Below, in pieces: positions 1-8,568 of a stretch of DNA of 64,000 nucleotides (position 1 is its first letter; every line of letters starts with the position of its first letter). Origin of the DNA: Spirochaetes bacterium GWE1_32_154. Lineage in GTDB: Bacteria > Spirochaetota > GWE2-31-10. The stretch is from positions 18,198 to 82,197 of the forward strand of contig MIAY01000038.1 in the NCBI GenBank assembly GCA_001829315.1, read 5' to 3'. The notes below the pieces were generated by a model. The model was not told where the DNA came from. It worked only from the letters and a program-made list of their open reading frames with translations, and did not search any database. A program made the position numbers and the translations under genes.

Positions 1-302
1 ATCAAAATAAATTTCTTTCATGTTTGATATAAAATTAATATCAATCATTGTGAAAGATTTTATAACAATAAAATTGACAAATAATGCTGAAAAAATTGCT
101 GTTACTGAAAAAAATATAATAATATTATTTTTAATGTGCATTCTGTAGTATCCGTTTAAAATTTATTTTAATCGATTATAACAAAATTTGCTTTAATGTC
201 CATATAATTATTATCTCTATTAAAAAATATTTATTAGTTTCTTGATAATAAACAGTAAAACTGATATTTATGATGAAATTACATTTTCAAGATGAGGATC
301 TT
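1..302. other. AT-rich stretch without a recognisable gene
   Basis: This edge segment is extremely AT-rich and has no open frame of useful length with a ribosome binding site. It presumably carries the promoter of the exonuclease gene that follows, but no convincing -35/-10 pair at proper spacing could be singled out from the background of A/T runs. Confidence 0.5.
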
Positions 303-1136
303 ATGAATACTTTTTCTCTTTTTTCAGCAGAACATATAGCAAAAACATATGTTTTTTTTGATTTTGAAACAACAGGTTTTTATCCTTTAGATACTGATAG
401 AATAATTGAAATTGCTATGATTAAAATTACAAATGGTTCGGTTGTAGATAAATTTGAAACTTTCATAAACCCGTTAAGGTTGATTCCTGAACAGGCTTCA
501 GAGGTTAATCACATAACAAATGAGATGGTAAAAGATTACTCTGATTTTAATAAAGACATTTGTATTAAAACGCTGAATTTTATTCAGGATTCTATACTTG
601 TAGCTCATAATTCCTCTTTTGATCTCGGTTTTCTTGCCATGGAGTTAGCTAAACATGGAATAAGTTTTACATCATGGCGTTCTATTGATACTTTGAAGAT
701 TGCAAAATCAGTTTTTCCTGCACAAAAGAATAAATTAAAAAACTTAATAGACAGGTATAATATTAAACAGGAAGGAGATCTTCATCGGGCAATGGTTGAT
801 ACCGAGGCTTTGGTTGATGTTTTTTTCAATCTTGTTGATGAAGAAAAAATAAGAAATTTAAGTGATGATGAAATTGTTGCTAAGTTTGGATATACCGGTG
901 ATATTGAGTCTTTGAATAAATCTATTCCTCAAATTGTACGTGAAGCAATGGAAAATGCTACAGTTCTGAAGGCGGATTATAAAACCAGAGATGGTAAAAT
1001 TTTAAAACTTAATTTCATTCCTGTTGCACCTGTTTGGAATTCAGACAAATGGTATGTTTATGTCAATAATGTTAAAACCAATAAACATTTTTATATATAT
1101 TGTAATCGCTTAAGTAATGTTTTCATTGGAGAGTAA
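303..1136 (+). CDS. DnaQ-like DEDDh 3'-5' exonuclease with a C-terminal WYL-like domain
   Basis: The N-terminal two thirds is a DEDDh exonuclease like the proofreading epsilon subunit. Exo I is FDFETTG (about residues 19-25), Exo II is the VAHNSSFDLGFL block, and Exo III is HRAMVDTEAL with the HxAxxD signature. It would remove 3' nucleotides from DNA or RNA in the cytoplasm. The last ~65 residues, ending in a DKWYVYV block followed by a basic FYIYCNRLSNV strand, resemble a WYL ligand-binding domain, which is unusual in this position. An upstream in-frame ATG at 270 has no Shine-Dalgarno. The ATG at 303 has GAGG five bases before it, so 303 is preferred (277 aa). The next gene starts 5 bases after the stop, so the two are probably co-transcribed. 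The exonuclease call is firm; the WYL call is from pattern only. Confidence 0.88.
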   Translation: MNTFSLFSAEHIAKTYVFFDFETTGFYPLDTDRIIEIAMIKITNGSVVDKFETFINPLRLIPEQASEVNHITNEMVKDYSDFNKDICIKTLNFIQDSILVAHNSSFDLGFLAMELAKHGISFTSWRSIDTLKIAKSVFPAQKNKLKNLIDRYNIKQEGDLHRAMVDTEALVDVFFNLVDEEKIRNLSDDEIVAKFGYTGDIESLNKSIPQIVREAMENATVLKADYKTRDGKILKLNFIPVAPVWNSDKWYVYVNNVKTNKHFYIYCNRLSNVFIGE

Positions 1137-1141
1137 ATCGA

Positions 1142-1732
1142 GTGGATAGTGATGTTAAATTATTAAAAAAATACTTGAAAAATAAAAATAGAATTTCTCA
1201 CAGTGTATCTACAGCAGAATATATGCGTTCCTTTGCAACGTTTTATAGTATAGACAAAAATAATGCATATTTTTGCGGACTCTATCACGATATTGGTAAA
1301 GAATTATCCGGTGATGAAATATTGGCTTATGTTGATACATTTAATAATCGTGGTATTTTTTCTATCGATTACCTGGATTTTAAAAAGAAATATCCTTCAT
1401 TACTTCATGGTGTTGCTTCTGCAGAAATTCTTATTAGTGAAATTGGTTTGTCGGATAAGGATATAATAACAGCAATATGTTCACATACTTTAGGAGCCAG
1501 GGGGCTTTCGAGGCTGTCTAAATATACTTTTATGATGGATTTTTGCGAGCCGTTACGAAGGCATGAGGATTCTGTAAAGGTTTTTAAGATTCTTACCTCT
1601 GATAAAAACTTTGACAGGGCATATTTAATGACATATCACTATCAGTTGAAAGAATTGTTAGACAACTACAAAGAAATTTGTTTAGAAACTGTTGAAGGAT
1701 ATAATGAAGCTAAAATGATCTCATGTCCTTAA
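1142..1732 (+). CDS. YqeK-type HD-domain phosphohydrolase (probable diadenosine tetraphosphate hydrolase)
   Basis: This 196-aa protein has the YqeK layout of the HD superfamily. It starts with RISHSVSTAEYM, where the His is the first metal ligand. The GLYHDIGKE core gives the HD pair. Then come LLHGVASA with a conserved His, SHTLGARGLS where YqeK proteins have HTTG, and MMDFCEPLRR where the family has ADYIEP.R. Characterised YqeK proteins split Ap4A symmetrically into two ADP using bound iron, so the same reaction is expected here. The start is GTG, with GGAGAG eight bases upstream inside the end of the preceding exonuclease gene, which implies translational coupling. YqeK genes often sit beside nadD or rsfS, but neither is here. 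Confidence 0.82.
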   Translation: MDSDVKLLKKYLKNKNRISHSVSTAEYMRSFATFYSIDKNNAYFCGLYHDIGKELSGDEILAYVDTFNNRGIFSIDYLDFKKKYPSLLHGVASAEILISEIGLSDKDIITAICSHTLGARGLSRLSKYTFMMDFCEPLRRHEDSVKVFKILTSDKNFDRAYLMTYHYQLKELLDNYKEICLETVEGYNEAKMISCP

Positions 1733-1873
1733 TCCGGATTGTGTTATAAATAAAACCAAAAATTGCTTAGATAGGAAAATAACTATGTTTTTTTATTTGT
1801 ATCAAGAAAGTCATGCAAAAAACTGAGATAATAAAGTATTTTTTCATGACCGGTTAAATTTAGTTTATCTCTA

Positions 1874-1990
1874 GAGGCTCTTGCAAAAATCAAGAGTACT
1901 CGATTTTGCTACCTCTAATGCGATAGAATCGCATTAGAGGTAGCTTCTTGTAAAAATTTGAGAAAAAAAGAGTATTTTTGCAAGAAGCTC
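1874..1990 (+). repeat. Compound palindromic repeat, copy 1 (117 bp)
   Basis: The element begins GAGGCTCTTGCAAAAAT and ends ATTTTTGCAAGAAGCTC, which are imperfect inverted repeats. Its centre is a perfect 17-bp palindrome, GCTACCTCTAATGCGAT at 1908-1924 and its complement at 1928-1944, with a 3-base loop. The right third is a second hairpin (CTTCTTG... with ...CAAGAAG). TCTA directly precedes it (1870-1873) and follows it (1991-1994), as expected of a 4-bp target duplication. The right-hand TCTA overlaps the stop codon of the minus-strand cimA gene. Confidence 0.88.
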
Positions 1991-1991
1991 T

Positions 1992-3539
1992 CTATACTGT
2001 TTGTTTATCAAAGTTAGCTATGATTACATTCACTATTTTTAGGGTGGCTTCAATAGCAGCAATATTTTGATCTGAATTGACCCCTTTGGTTACAATCGTT
2101 TTTTGAAGTTTATCTTTTGTCGCAATTTGCCATGAAATAGTTGCCTGTACTAAAGCATCCGTTCTTCCCCCGGGAGGAATCTCAACATTATAGTCTATTA
2201 ATTGTGGAACAGGTATATTAAATTGTTTCAGGATTTTTTTTAACGCATTCATAAATGCATCATATCCGCCATCACCTTGTGAGTATTCTTCTGCTTCAAT
2301 ACCATTATATGAGCATTTTACGCTTGCTGACGGTTTTAGTTGAAAAGTAGAATTTATTGAACAGGTAACGATTTTGAATGGTTGTTCTTTCACTTTTTCA
2401 AAGGTATCACTAATCAAGTAGGGGAGATCTGCCATTGTGATAGTTGCTTTTTTATCACCAAGGTCTATTATTTTTGATAATAAAACTTTTTTCTGATCTT
2501 CTGTTAATTCTATACCCAACTCAATTAAATTCATTTCGAGATTTGCTTTGCCTGATAATTTCCCTAATGCATATTCCCGTTTTCTTCCAAATCGTTCGGG
2601 AATAAGGCGGTTTACATATAAATCACCTTTTTTATCACCATCAGCATGAATCCCGGCGGTTTGTGTAAAAACATTTTTTCCGTAAATTGGTTTATTATTA
2701 GCCATTTTATGACCGGAAAACATTTCAACATACTGTGATGCTTTAAATAATTTTTTCTCATCTATACCAAGCGTAATGTTTAAAAAATCAAGTGCTGATA
2801 CACAAATCTCATCCAATGGTGCATTACCCGCCCGTTCACCCATACCGTTAATTGTTGTATGGATACCTGATATACCTGCTTTAAGAGCTGCAATAGCATT
2901 TGCAGTGCCCATTCCATAGTCATTATGCGGGTGAAATTCAAATTTGATGTCAGGGTATTTTGTAATGAGTGATTTAAGTTGTTCGTATGTAGTAAATGGA
3001 TCAAATATACCAAGCGTGTCAGGTAACATTATACGTTGTACTGGCAATGTTTGCAGAAATTCTATTAAATCATAGACATATTCAGGGGAATTAATAATTC
3101 CATTTGTAAAATCCTCTAAATAAACATTAACTTCAAGTCCCCTGTCTATTGCGTTAAGAATTGTATTTTTAATATCTTCTTTATGTTGATCAGGTGTTTT
3201 TTTTAATTGTCCTTTACAGTGTTTTAATGATCCTTTTGTTAATAGATTGATCCTTTTAACACCGGTCGCAAAAGCCCACTCAATTGATTTGTCGTAATCA
3301 ACAAAGGCTAATATTTCTAATCGGTCAAGGTAACCGGCATTTTTTGCCCATTCAACGATTTTTCTGACACCTTCTTTTTCACCAAGAGAAACACGGGCTG
3401 ATGCTATTTCTAATCGATCAACTTTAACTTCAGTTAACAGAATCTGTGATATTGTTAATTTTTCATCCGGTGAATATGAAATATTCTGCATCTGCTCCCC
3501 ATCTCTCAGGGTGGTATCCATAATTTCAATTTTTCTCAT
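1992..3539 (-). CDS. cimA: (R)-citramalate synthase, Leptospira type
   Basis: This 515-aa enzyme condenses acetyl-CoA with pyruvate to (R)-citramalate, the first step of the threonine-independent isoleucine pathway. The TIM barrel opens with MDTTLRDGEQ (catalytic Arg and metal Asp), followed by EIASARVS, LPDTLG and EFHPHNDYGMGTANA with the HxH metal ligands. The segment FTQTAGIHADGDKKGDLY and the PERFGRKREYALGKLSG block match characterised Leptospira CimA rather than typical LeuA. The C-terminal ~120 residues form a LeuA-type dimeric allosteric domain, so isoleucine feedback is likely. It has its own divergent promoter region shared with the PAQR gene. Its stop codon lies exactly at the edge of a palindromic repeat. 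2-Isopropylmalate synthase is the alternative but fits less well. Confidence 0.9.
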   Translation of the reverse strand: MRKIEIMDTTLRDGEQMQNISYSPDEKLTISQILLTEVKVDRLEIASARVSLGEKEGVRKIVEWAKNAGYLDRLEILAFVDYDKSIEWAFATGVKRINLLTKGSLKHCKGQLKKTPDQHKEDIKNTILNAIDRGLEVNVYLEDFTNGIINSPEYVYDLIEFLQTLPVQRIMLPDTLGIFDPFTTYEQLKSLITKYPDIKFEFHPHNDYGMGTANAIAALKAGISGIHTTINGMGERAGNAPLDEICVSALDFLNITLGIDEKKLFKASQYVEMFSGHKMANNKPIYGKNVFTQTAGIHADGDKKGDLYVNRLIPERFGRKREYALGKLSGKANLEMNLIELGIELTEDQKKVLLSKIIDLGDKKATITMADLPYLISDTFEKVKEQPFKIVTCSINSTFQLKPSASVKCSYNGIEAEEYSQGDGGYDAFMNALKKILKQFNIPVPQLIDYNVEIPPGGRTDALVQATISWQIATKDKLQKTIVTKGVNSDQNIAAIEATLKIVNVIIANFDKQTV

Positions 3540-3626
3540 AGCGTTACTCCCGAATAAAAACTTATTCTGGAATATACATGATTTTTATTTTTTTGTCACT
3601 ATTACATACTATTAAAAGGATTATAA

Positions 3627-3655
3627 TTGAATTTTATTATTAATAATAGTATATA
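3627..3655 (+). promoter_or_regulatory. Possible sigma70-type promoter
   Basis: TTGAAT and TATATA are separated by 17 bases, 30 bases upstream of the PAQR gene start. The surrounding DNA is so AT-rich that a chance match is quite possible. Confidence 0.3.
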
Positions 3656-3685
3656 GTACCCAATTATTTATTATGAGGAGTTGGT

Positions 3686-4378
3686 ATGGATAATGAAATA
3701 AAATTAAGTAAAGATGGAAGTGTTCATGTTACTAATGAGATATTTAACACAACATCTCACATGATTAGTTCTATGTTTGCATTACTGGGCTTAGTCATTT
3801 TAATAGTTAAATCATCGATAATGGGTGATCCATGGAAAATTATTGGTTTTTCTTTATATGGTACATCATTATTGTGTATGTTGTTATGTAGTACATTTCA
3901 TCATGGAATAAATGCTGGTTCAAAAATTGATTCGTTTCTTCGATTATTTGATTATATAGCTATTTTTCCTCTAATTGCCGGTACATACACCCCTTTTTGT
4001 ATTATAACGTTACGTGAGAATAGTTCATGGGTGACATGGGGGTGGAGTATATTTGGAGTAATCTGGTTTATTGCTATTGTTGGTATTGTGATTAAGGCTG
4101 TTTTTCCAGCAGTTCCTAAATGGGTAACTAATGCAATTTATGTCGGTATGGGATGGGTAGGAGCGGTTCTTATCATTCCGATTTTCAAAATACTAGGATG
4201 GGAGGCTTCAGTTCTCGTGGTATTAGGAGGTCTTTTTTATACTATCGGATCATTTATTTTTTATATGGAAAAGCCAAATCCTATAATCGGAAAATTTGGT
4301 TTTCATGAAATTTGGCATATTTTTGTCATTTTAGGCGGATTGTCTCATTTTATAGTTATGTATTTTTATGTTCTATAG
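3686..4378 (+). CDS. PAQR / hemolysin III family seven-helix membrane protein
   Basis: This 230-aa integral membrane protein has seven predicted helices (roughly 25-45, 52-70, 86-106, 114-137, 146-166, 173-193, 205-229). The PAQR zinc motifs are visible: E18/N21/S24/H25 in the first helix region, S69/H72/H73 after helix 2, and H207, H211 and H221 in the last helix. The family includes the bacterial YqfA/hemolysin III proteins and eukaryotic adiponectin receptors, and members are thought to be zinc-dependent membrane hydrolases. The haemolysin name is historical and does not imply a toxin here. The start follows GAGGAG at good spacing. It is a single-gene unit, divergent from cimA and convergent with the next gene. 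Confidence 0.88.
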   Translation: MDNEIKLSKDGSVHVTNEIFNTTSHMISSMFALLGLVILIVKSSIMGDPWKIIGFSLYGTSLLCMLLCSTFHHGINAGSKIDSFLRLFDYIAIFPLIAGTYTPFCIITLRENSSWVTWGWSIFGVIWFIAIVGIVIKAVFPAVPKWVTNAIYVGMGWVGAVLIIPIFKILGWEASVLVVLGGLFYTIGSFIFYMEKPNPIIGKFGFHEIWHIFVILGGLSHFIVMYFYVL

Positions 4379-4411
4379 ATTTTTTTTGTGTGTTATAAAT
4401 TGTTATTTAAT

Positions 4412-5425
4412 TTACTTGGCATGTTCAACTTTGTTTCGTCCAGTTTTTTTTGCAACATAGAGGGCTTCATCGACTCTTTTTATAAAAGAGTCGATTTTTT
4501 CATCTTTTTTTAATTCTGCAGCGCCAATTGATATGGTGATATTTATTTTTAAATCATTTGTTGAAAAAATAAATTGTTCAATTATTTCACGTAATTTATT
4601 TGCAACAATTAATGAATGGTGTATGTCTGAATCTGAAAGAAGGATTAAAAATTCTTCTCCACCATATCTGCAGACTAAATCAATATCTCTTAAATGTTCT
4701 TTAATTAGCTTTGAAAATTCAGCTAAAACAAAATCACCGATAAGATGACCATAGGTATCATTAATGTTTTTAAAGAAATCAATATCAAGCATCAGTATTG
4801 ATAAATGAGAATCAATCCGTTTGAGACGTTTTATATCATTATCAAGAAAAGCAAAGAAAGCTCTTCGATTTAAAAAACCGGTTAATTTGTCATGAGCAGC
4901 AAAATATTTTAATTTTTTGTTGAGTATTTTTATTCTTGCTATTGATTTTTGAAGTGCTATTGTTTTATTTATGATTTTTTCATTGAGTTTTTCTTCTCTG
5001 GAAATAGCAGCCTGCAATTCTTTATTGGTAAAAAGAAGTTCTTCTTTTGTTCGTTTCAACTTAATATGATGATTTAATCGGGCAATTAATTCAGCTGATA
5101 AAAAAGGTTTCGTAACAAAATCACTTGCACCAATTTTAAAAAGTTCTGCAATTTCTCTATCACCGCATTGTTTTGCTGTTAAAATAATTATTGGTGTTTC
5201 TTTGTCGTAATTTCGATATGTTTTCAGGAAATCAGTTCCTGATAATTCGGGCATCATTAAGTCCAAAATAATACAATCATATTTTTCAGTTTCAAGATTT
5301 TTTAATGCTTCAATCGGATTTAAAAATTGAACCAGTTCAAAAACTGTATCAAGAATTTCAGTAAAAAGAAATTGAATTGATTCAGAATCATCTATAATAA
5401 TAATTTTACCTGAGAGATTTTCCAT
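4412..5425 (-). CDS. Response regulator with GGDEF domain (diguanylate cyclase, PleD/WspR-like)
   Basis: An N-terminal receiver domain (1-120) has the acidic pair IDD, phospho-acceptor D55 in ILDLMMP, and K106 in VTKPF. A coiled linker (about 125-175) joins it to a GGDEF domain with active-site GGEEF at 255-259. The product would be c-di-GMP made from two GTP after phosphorylation-driven dimerisation. RDID at 246-249, five residues before GGEEF, is the inhibitory I-site, so product feedback is expected. The start has AAGG at seven bases. No partner kinase is adjacent. It is convergent with the PAQR gene. Confidence 0.93.
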   Translation of the reverse strand: MENLSGKIIIIDDSESIQFLFTEILDTVFELVQFLNPIEALKNLETEKYDCIILDLMMPELSGTDFLKTYRNYDKETPIIILTAKQCGDREIAELFKIGASDFVTKPFLSAELIARLNHHIKLKRTKEELLFTNKELQAAISREEKLNEKIINKTIALQKSIARIKILNKKLKYFAAHDKLTGFLNRRAFFAFLDNDIKRLKRIDSHLSILMLDIDFFKNINDTYGHLIGDFVLAEFSKLIKEHLRDIDLVCRYGGEEFLILLSDSDIHHSLIVANKLREIIEQFIFSTNDLKINITISIGAAELKKDEKIDSFIKRVDEALYVAKKTGRNKVEHAK

Positions 5426-5515
5426 TTTGTAACCTTACAATACTATATGTAATAGTATACTATTCATTTTTTTAATAATAATAAAAAATGTAAAAAAAAG
5501 CAAACGAATGTACGT

Positions 5516-6217
5516 TCAGAGGGTGTCAATTTCATTATTCATTAATGAACATAAATAATTATCTATAACTATCGCAAATAGTTCTGCAGAGCTTATAAAG
5601 TATTGAACTTGAAATTCTGATATTGAAGATTTTTCCGGTTGATCATGTGTTATAAAGGGGCGAATTGAATATAATTCTTTAAGATTAAAGTAAACCCGTC
5701 TGTCTTCATTAAGCATTGTTGTTTTATTAATTGTGGGAATATCAGATTCCTCGTCTGCTTGAGATTTTAATTCAAATTGATATTCATTTAATTCTTTAAA
5801 AAAATTTTTCCCGATGAGACTTGAAAAAATTTTATTTACAGCCTTTAAATTGCTAAACGTAAATATTGAAGCTAAAACTTCACCGATGGTAATTTTATTT
5901 TTAATGATATCCTGAATATCTTTGAGTAAAAACCTTTTTTGAAGTCGTTTAACAAGATATGAATCGTTAAAAGATCCTGAGTCATAAGCAGTCATTAATG
6001 AATCTTTAAAATATACTTCAAGAGCTGAAACAAGTGAAATGACTAATTGTTTTCTTGCTTGTTGAATTAGTTTTGAGGATTCTATATTCTTTTCAATTTC
6101 AAAATATAAATCTTCTATTACTTCAAGTTGTTTAAAGTAATTATCAACAGGTGAAAAACTGCGTGTATTTCTCAATGCTCTTTGCAATAAAATTTTTTCA
6201 ATATTAAAATTGTACAT
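5516..6217 (-). CDS. Uncharacterised HEPN-like protein
   Basis: I cannot assign this 233-aa soluble, largely alpha-helical protein to a named family with certainty. The helical block around residues 50-78 (ARKQLVISLVSALEVYFKD) and the later SIRPFITHD segment, where R186 and H191 make an Rx4H motif, resemble HEPN domains. HEPN domains are often endoribonucleases or nucleotidyltransferase partners in toxin-antitoxin and defence systems. No antitoxin-like or nucleotidyltransferase gene is beside it: upstream is a lipoprotein gene 39 bases away, downstream the GGDEF regulator. The Shine-Dalgarno is weak (CGGA). HEPN membership is inference from the motif spacing and helical content. Confidence 0.6.
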   Translation of the reverse strand: MYNFNIEKILLQRALRNTRSFSPVDNYFKQLEVIEDLYFEIEKNIESSKLIQQARKQLVISLVSALEVYFKDSLMTAYDSGSFNDSYLVKRLQKRFLLKDIQDIIKNKITIGEVLASIFTFSNLKAVNKIFSSLIGKNFFKELNEYQFELKSQADEESDIPTINKTTMLNEDRRVYFNLKELYSIRPFITHDQPEKSSISEFQVQYFISSAELFAIVIDNYLCSLMNNEIDTL

Positions 6218-6256
6218 ATGTATCCGTCTGATGAAATGTAATATAATAGTATATTA

Positions 6257-6613
6257 CTATTTATTTTTTCTTAGGTCAATATATCTTGATCTGTGAATAA
6301 TCTGATTTATCAATTCATCCGTATATGCCTTCAGCTCAACAGCATAACGTGTTGATTCTTTTACATATTCGTCCATTGACATCTCCTGAGTAATAGAATT
6401 TGTCGGTAGTTCATTAATAATTACCGGTTGTGGATTTGAAATACATGATATAAGAAAAAAAAACATAAAAATAACAGAAACTCTTGCAAAAATAATGAGT
6501 ACATTCTTTTTGGTTCCGTTAGGTACGCATAAAATGCGTTTAAGGTAGCTTCTTGCAAAAAAACGAGATAAAAAGAGTATTTTTGCAAGAAGCTCAACTG
6601 TTAAAAATTTCAC
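6257..6613 (-). CDS. Small lipoprotein with a palindromic repeat inserted in its signal-peptide region
   Basis: Translation can start at a GTG that overlaps the previous gene's stop (GTGA) behind AAGGAG. The first codons read MKFLTV, then ~40 codons come from a 119-bp palindromic repeat, and the frame reopens as VIFMFFFLISC, a lipobox. Removing the element plus a 4-bp duplication (123 bp, 41 codons) restores a normal signal peptide, MKFLTVIFMFFFLISC. The mature part (~65 residues, starting CISNPQP) is polar, helical and has no family I recognise. The protein may still be exported from the longer leader or from the internal ATG just before FFFLISC, or it may be impaired. It follows a membrane coiled-coil protein and an MCP-like gene in one operon. 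Confidence 0.6.
   Translation of the reverse strand: MKFLTVELLAKILFLSRFFARSYLKRILCVPNGTKKNVLIIFARVSVIFMFFFLISCISNPQPVIINELPTNSITQEMSMDEYVKESTRYAVELKAYTDELINQIIHRSRYIDLRKNK
6477..6595 (+). repeat. Compound palindromic repeat, copy 2, inside a coding region (119 bp)
   Basis: It runs from GAAACTCTTGCAAAAAT to ATTTTTGCAAGAAGCTC, in the same orientation as copies 1, 3 and 6. The central hairpin is shorter than in copy 1 (ACGCAT, AAA, ATGCGT). AACA (6473-6476) and AACT (6596-6599) flank it, a 4-bp duplication with one mismatch. It lies within the leader of the minus-strand lipoprotein gene and keeps that frame open. Confidence 0.88.
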
Positions 6614-6888
6614 TTATTAAGCTCCTTCCAGATTTTCGTATAATCTGCAAATGATTTAGCATTTTTTGCTTTATCCAGTAATTCATTTTTTGTTTTTATA
6701 ATTTCAATCTGATTAGAATATTCAACTTTTATTTGTTCTAAATCAGAATTTACTTTATTATTGAGATATTTGACCTTTTGTATTTCAGCATTTTTACTCG
6801 ATATAATTCCCTGCTGGAATGCAATAGTACCAATAAGAAGTGCTATTATTGAAGATAAAATAAGTATTGTAATATATTCTTTTTTCAT
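6610..6888 (-). CDS. Small membrane-anchored coiled-coil protein
   Basis: This 92-aa protein has a short basic N-terminus (MKKEY), one hydrophobic helix at about residues 6-25 and then a charged helical region (30-90) with heptad-like spacing. It should be anchored in the inner membrane with the coiled coil most likely in the periplasm. It begins 10 bases after the MCP-like gene ends and overlaps the start of a small lipoprotein gene by 4 bases. No family is recognised. The pairing of an inner-membrane coiled coil with an overlapping lipoprotein resembles spanin gene pairs in layout only. Confidence 0.7.
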   Translation of the reverse strand: MKKEYITILILSSIIALLIGTIAFQQGIISSKNAEIQKVKYLNNKVNSDLEQIKVEYSNQIEIIKTKNELLDKAKNAKSFADYTKIWKELNK

Positions 6889-6898
6889 ATTGTACCAA

Positions 6899-8539
6899 CT
6901 AATAAGTATTTATTTTATTTAATTCGACTTCAAGAGCGTTAATAAATTTTTTGTTTGTTTCACCATGTTTTCTTAGTTGATTTGTATCATTTGAAACACT
7001 CAGAAATCTTTTTGTAATTAGATCAATATTATTTATAATAAACGAAGAACTGTCTTCCACAGATTGTATTGATTCACTTGTATCGATAATCATATTTTGT
7101 ACAATTGTAACAGATTCACTTACCGGTTTAGATCTTAGCATCATATTTTTCATCGTTTTTTCAAGTTCATTTGTTTTATTAGAAATATCATTCATTTGTT
7201 GTTGTATGTTTTCAATTCCTGATTTTACATTACTCATATTATTGGTAATATCTGAAAAATTAGATTTTAAATTATTGTTTATCGTGTTGGTATTAGTTAG
7301 TTCATTCATAAAACTTTTTACCGTGTTATTAATGATAGTAATATTCTGGTTCGTTTGAACTGATAATTTTCTAATTTCAGATGCAACAACAGAGAAACCT
7401 TTACCGGATTCACCGGCATGTGCAGCTTCAATAGCGGCATTCATTGCAAGAAGATTAGTTTTTTCTGCTATGTCATTGACTGCGTTTACAATTGAGAATA
7501 TCATTGTTCCTTTTTCCGTTGTTTGATTGATAATTTTAACAGAATTTTCAATATCTTTGTTACACAGGGTCACCGTATTAGAAAGTGTTTCAATTTCATT
7601 TTTTTTCTCATTTGTTAACAGAGTAATACAATGTATTGATTGTATAATACTATTCAAAAAGATTGAGCTGTTACTTACCATATTTATGTATTCAATAGAA
7701 TTAGTTTCCAGTGTTTTGGTCGCATTTTCAATGTTATTATTTGATTTTTTTGTTAAATCAATATTCTGATCGAGGGATGTTACGTTTCTATTTATTTCAT
7801 TCATCATTTTTTGAATTTCATTAAATTCAGTTGATAATTGAAAAGAAATATTTTCAAGAGAATTGCCAAGATTAATTCCATCTTTTGATACATTAATTAT
7901 ATTTTCAAGCATTTTAAATTTTATATGAGCATTTTCTGCATCAGATTTTTGTTTTACTAAGTAAATTTGGGTAAGTGATAGTAAGGCAAAAGCGACAACA
8001 CCAGTTACAAGTAAACTTGCTGTACTATTAGTAAATCCTGTAGAGACAATATCGTAACCATCACCGGAAAGTTTACTTTTAATAAGAATCATTATGAGTA
8101 TATTTGCTGCTATATATAAAATTGTTACAAAGGGAACCATAAATTTTTTACTGAATACTGCAAGAAAGACGATAAGATAAAAATTGTAAAAAATATATGA
8201 ACTAAATGCTGTTAACGGATCATACATTGCATTAATATGTCGTACGATTAAAATTAATAATATTGTTGGAATTGCATATATATTTATTGCAATATCTAAA
8301 TTACCTGATTTTAAACCTGTAATTGAACCTATGATGAGTACTATTATAACAGAGGCAGCAACAGCTCCTCTGATTGCTCTATCAGGACTGAGCGTACCTG
8401 ATACATAAAAAATAACTAAAAATGTTAAAATGAGAACCATTAAAAAGCAATAATATAAATATACAGTTGCTTTACTTATAGTTACAAAGTCATTTTTGTC
8501 AAATGAGGATAAAAAGAAACGTATTATTTTTTTCATCAA
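6899..8539 (-). CDS. Methyl-accepting chemotaxis protein-like transducer with a multi-helix membrane sensor
   Basis: Residues 20-195 contain about six hydrophobic helices (near 25-47, 55-75, 82-100, 112-130, 135-153 and 172-192) in place of the usual periplasmic sensor. Residues ~205-540 form the long coiled-coil signalling domain, with the conserved hairpin tip [19 protein letters not shown] at 359-377, which binds CheA and CheW. No HAMP domain is evident between membrane and signalling parts. It probably senses a membrane or intracellular state and reports to the flagellar motor. The start has AAGG about eight bases upstream. Two small membrane and lipoprotein genes follow in the same operon. 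Confidence 0.9.
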   Translation of the reverse strand: MMKKIIRFFLSSFDKNDFVTISKATVYLYYCFLMVLILTFLVIFYVSGTLSPDRAIRGAVAASVIIVLIIGSITGLKSGNLDIAINIYAIPTILLILIVRHINAMYDPLTAFSSYIFYNFYLIVFLAVFSKKFMVPFVTILYIAANILIMILIKSKLSGDGYDIVSTGFTNSTASLLVTGVVAFALLSLTQIYLVKQKSDAENAHIKFKMLENIINVSKDGINLGNSLENISFQLSTEFNEIQKMMNEINRNVTSLDQNIDLTKKSNNNIENATKTLETNSIEYINMVSNSSIFLNSIIQSIHCITLLTNEKKNEIETLSNTVTLCNKDIENSVKIINQTTEKGTMIFSIVNAVNDIAEKTNLLAMNAAIEAAHAGESGKGFSVVASEIRKLSVQTNQNITIINNTVKSFMNELTNTNTINNNLKSNFSDITNNMSNVKSGIENIQQQMNDISNKTNELEKTMKNMMLRSKPVSESVTIVQNMIIDTSESIQSVEDSSSFIINNIDLITKRFLSVSNDTNQLRKHGETNKKFINALEVELNKINTY

Positions 8540-8568
8540 GCTACCTTAATTTTTTAATTAATATATAA

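Noticed and set aside
3686..4378. Reading the hemolysin III family protein as a toxin
   Set aside because: PAQR zinc motifs and seven helices indicate a membrane enzyme or receptor family; the name is historical.
6610..6888. Calling the coiled-coil protein and lipoprotein an Rz/Rz1 spanin pair
   Set aside because: No holin, endolysin or other phage gene nearby; the resemblance is only in gene layout.
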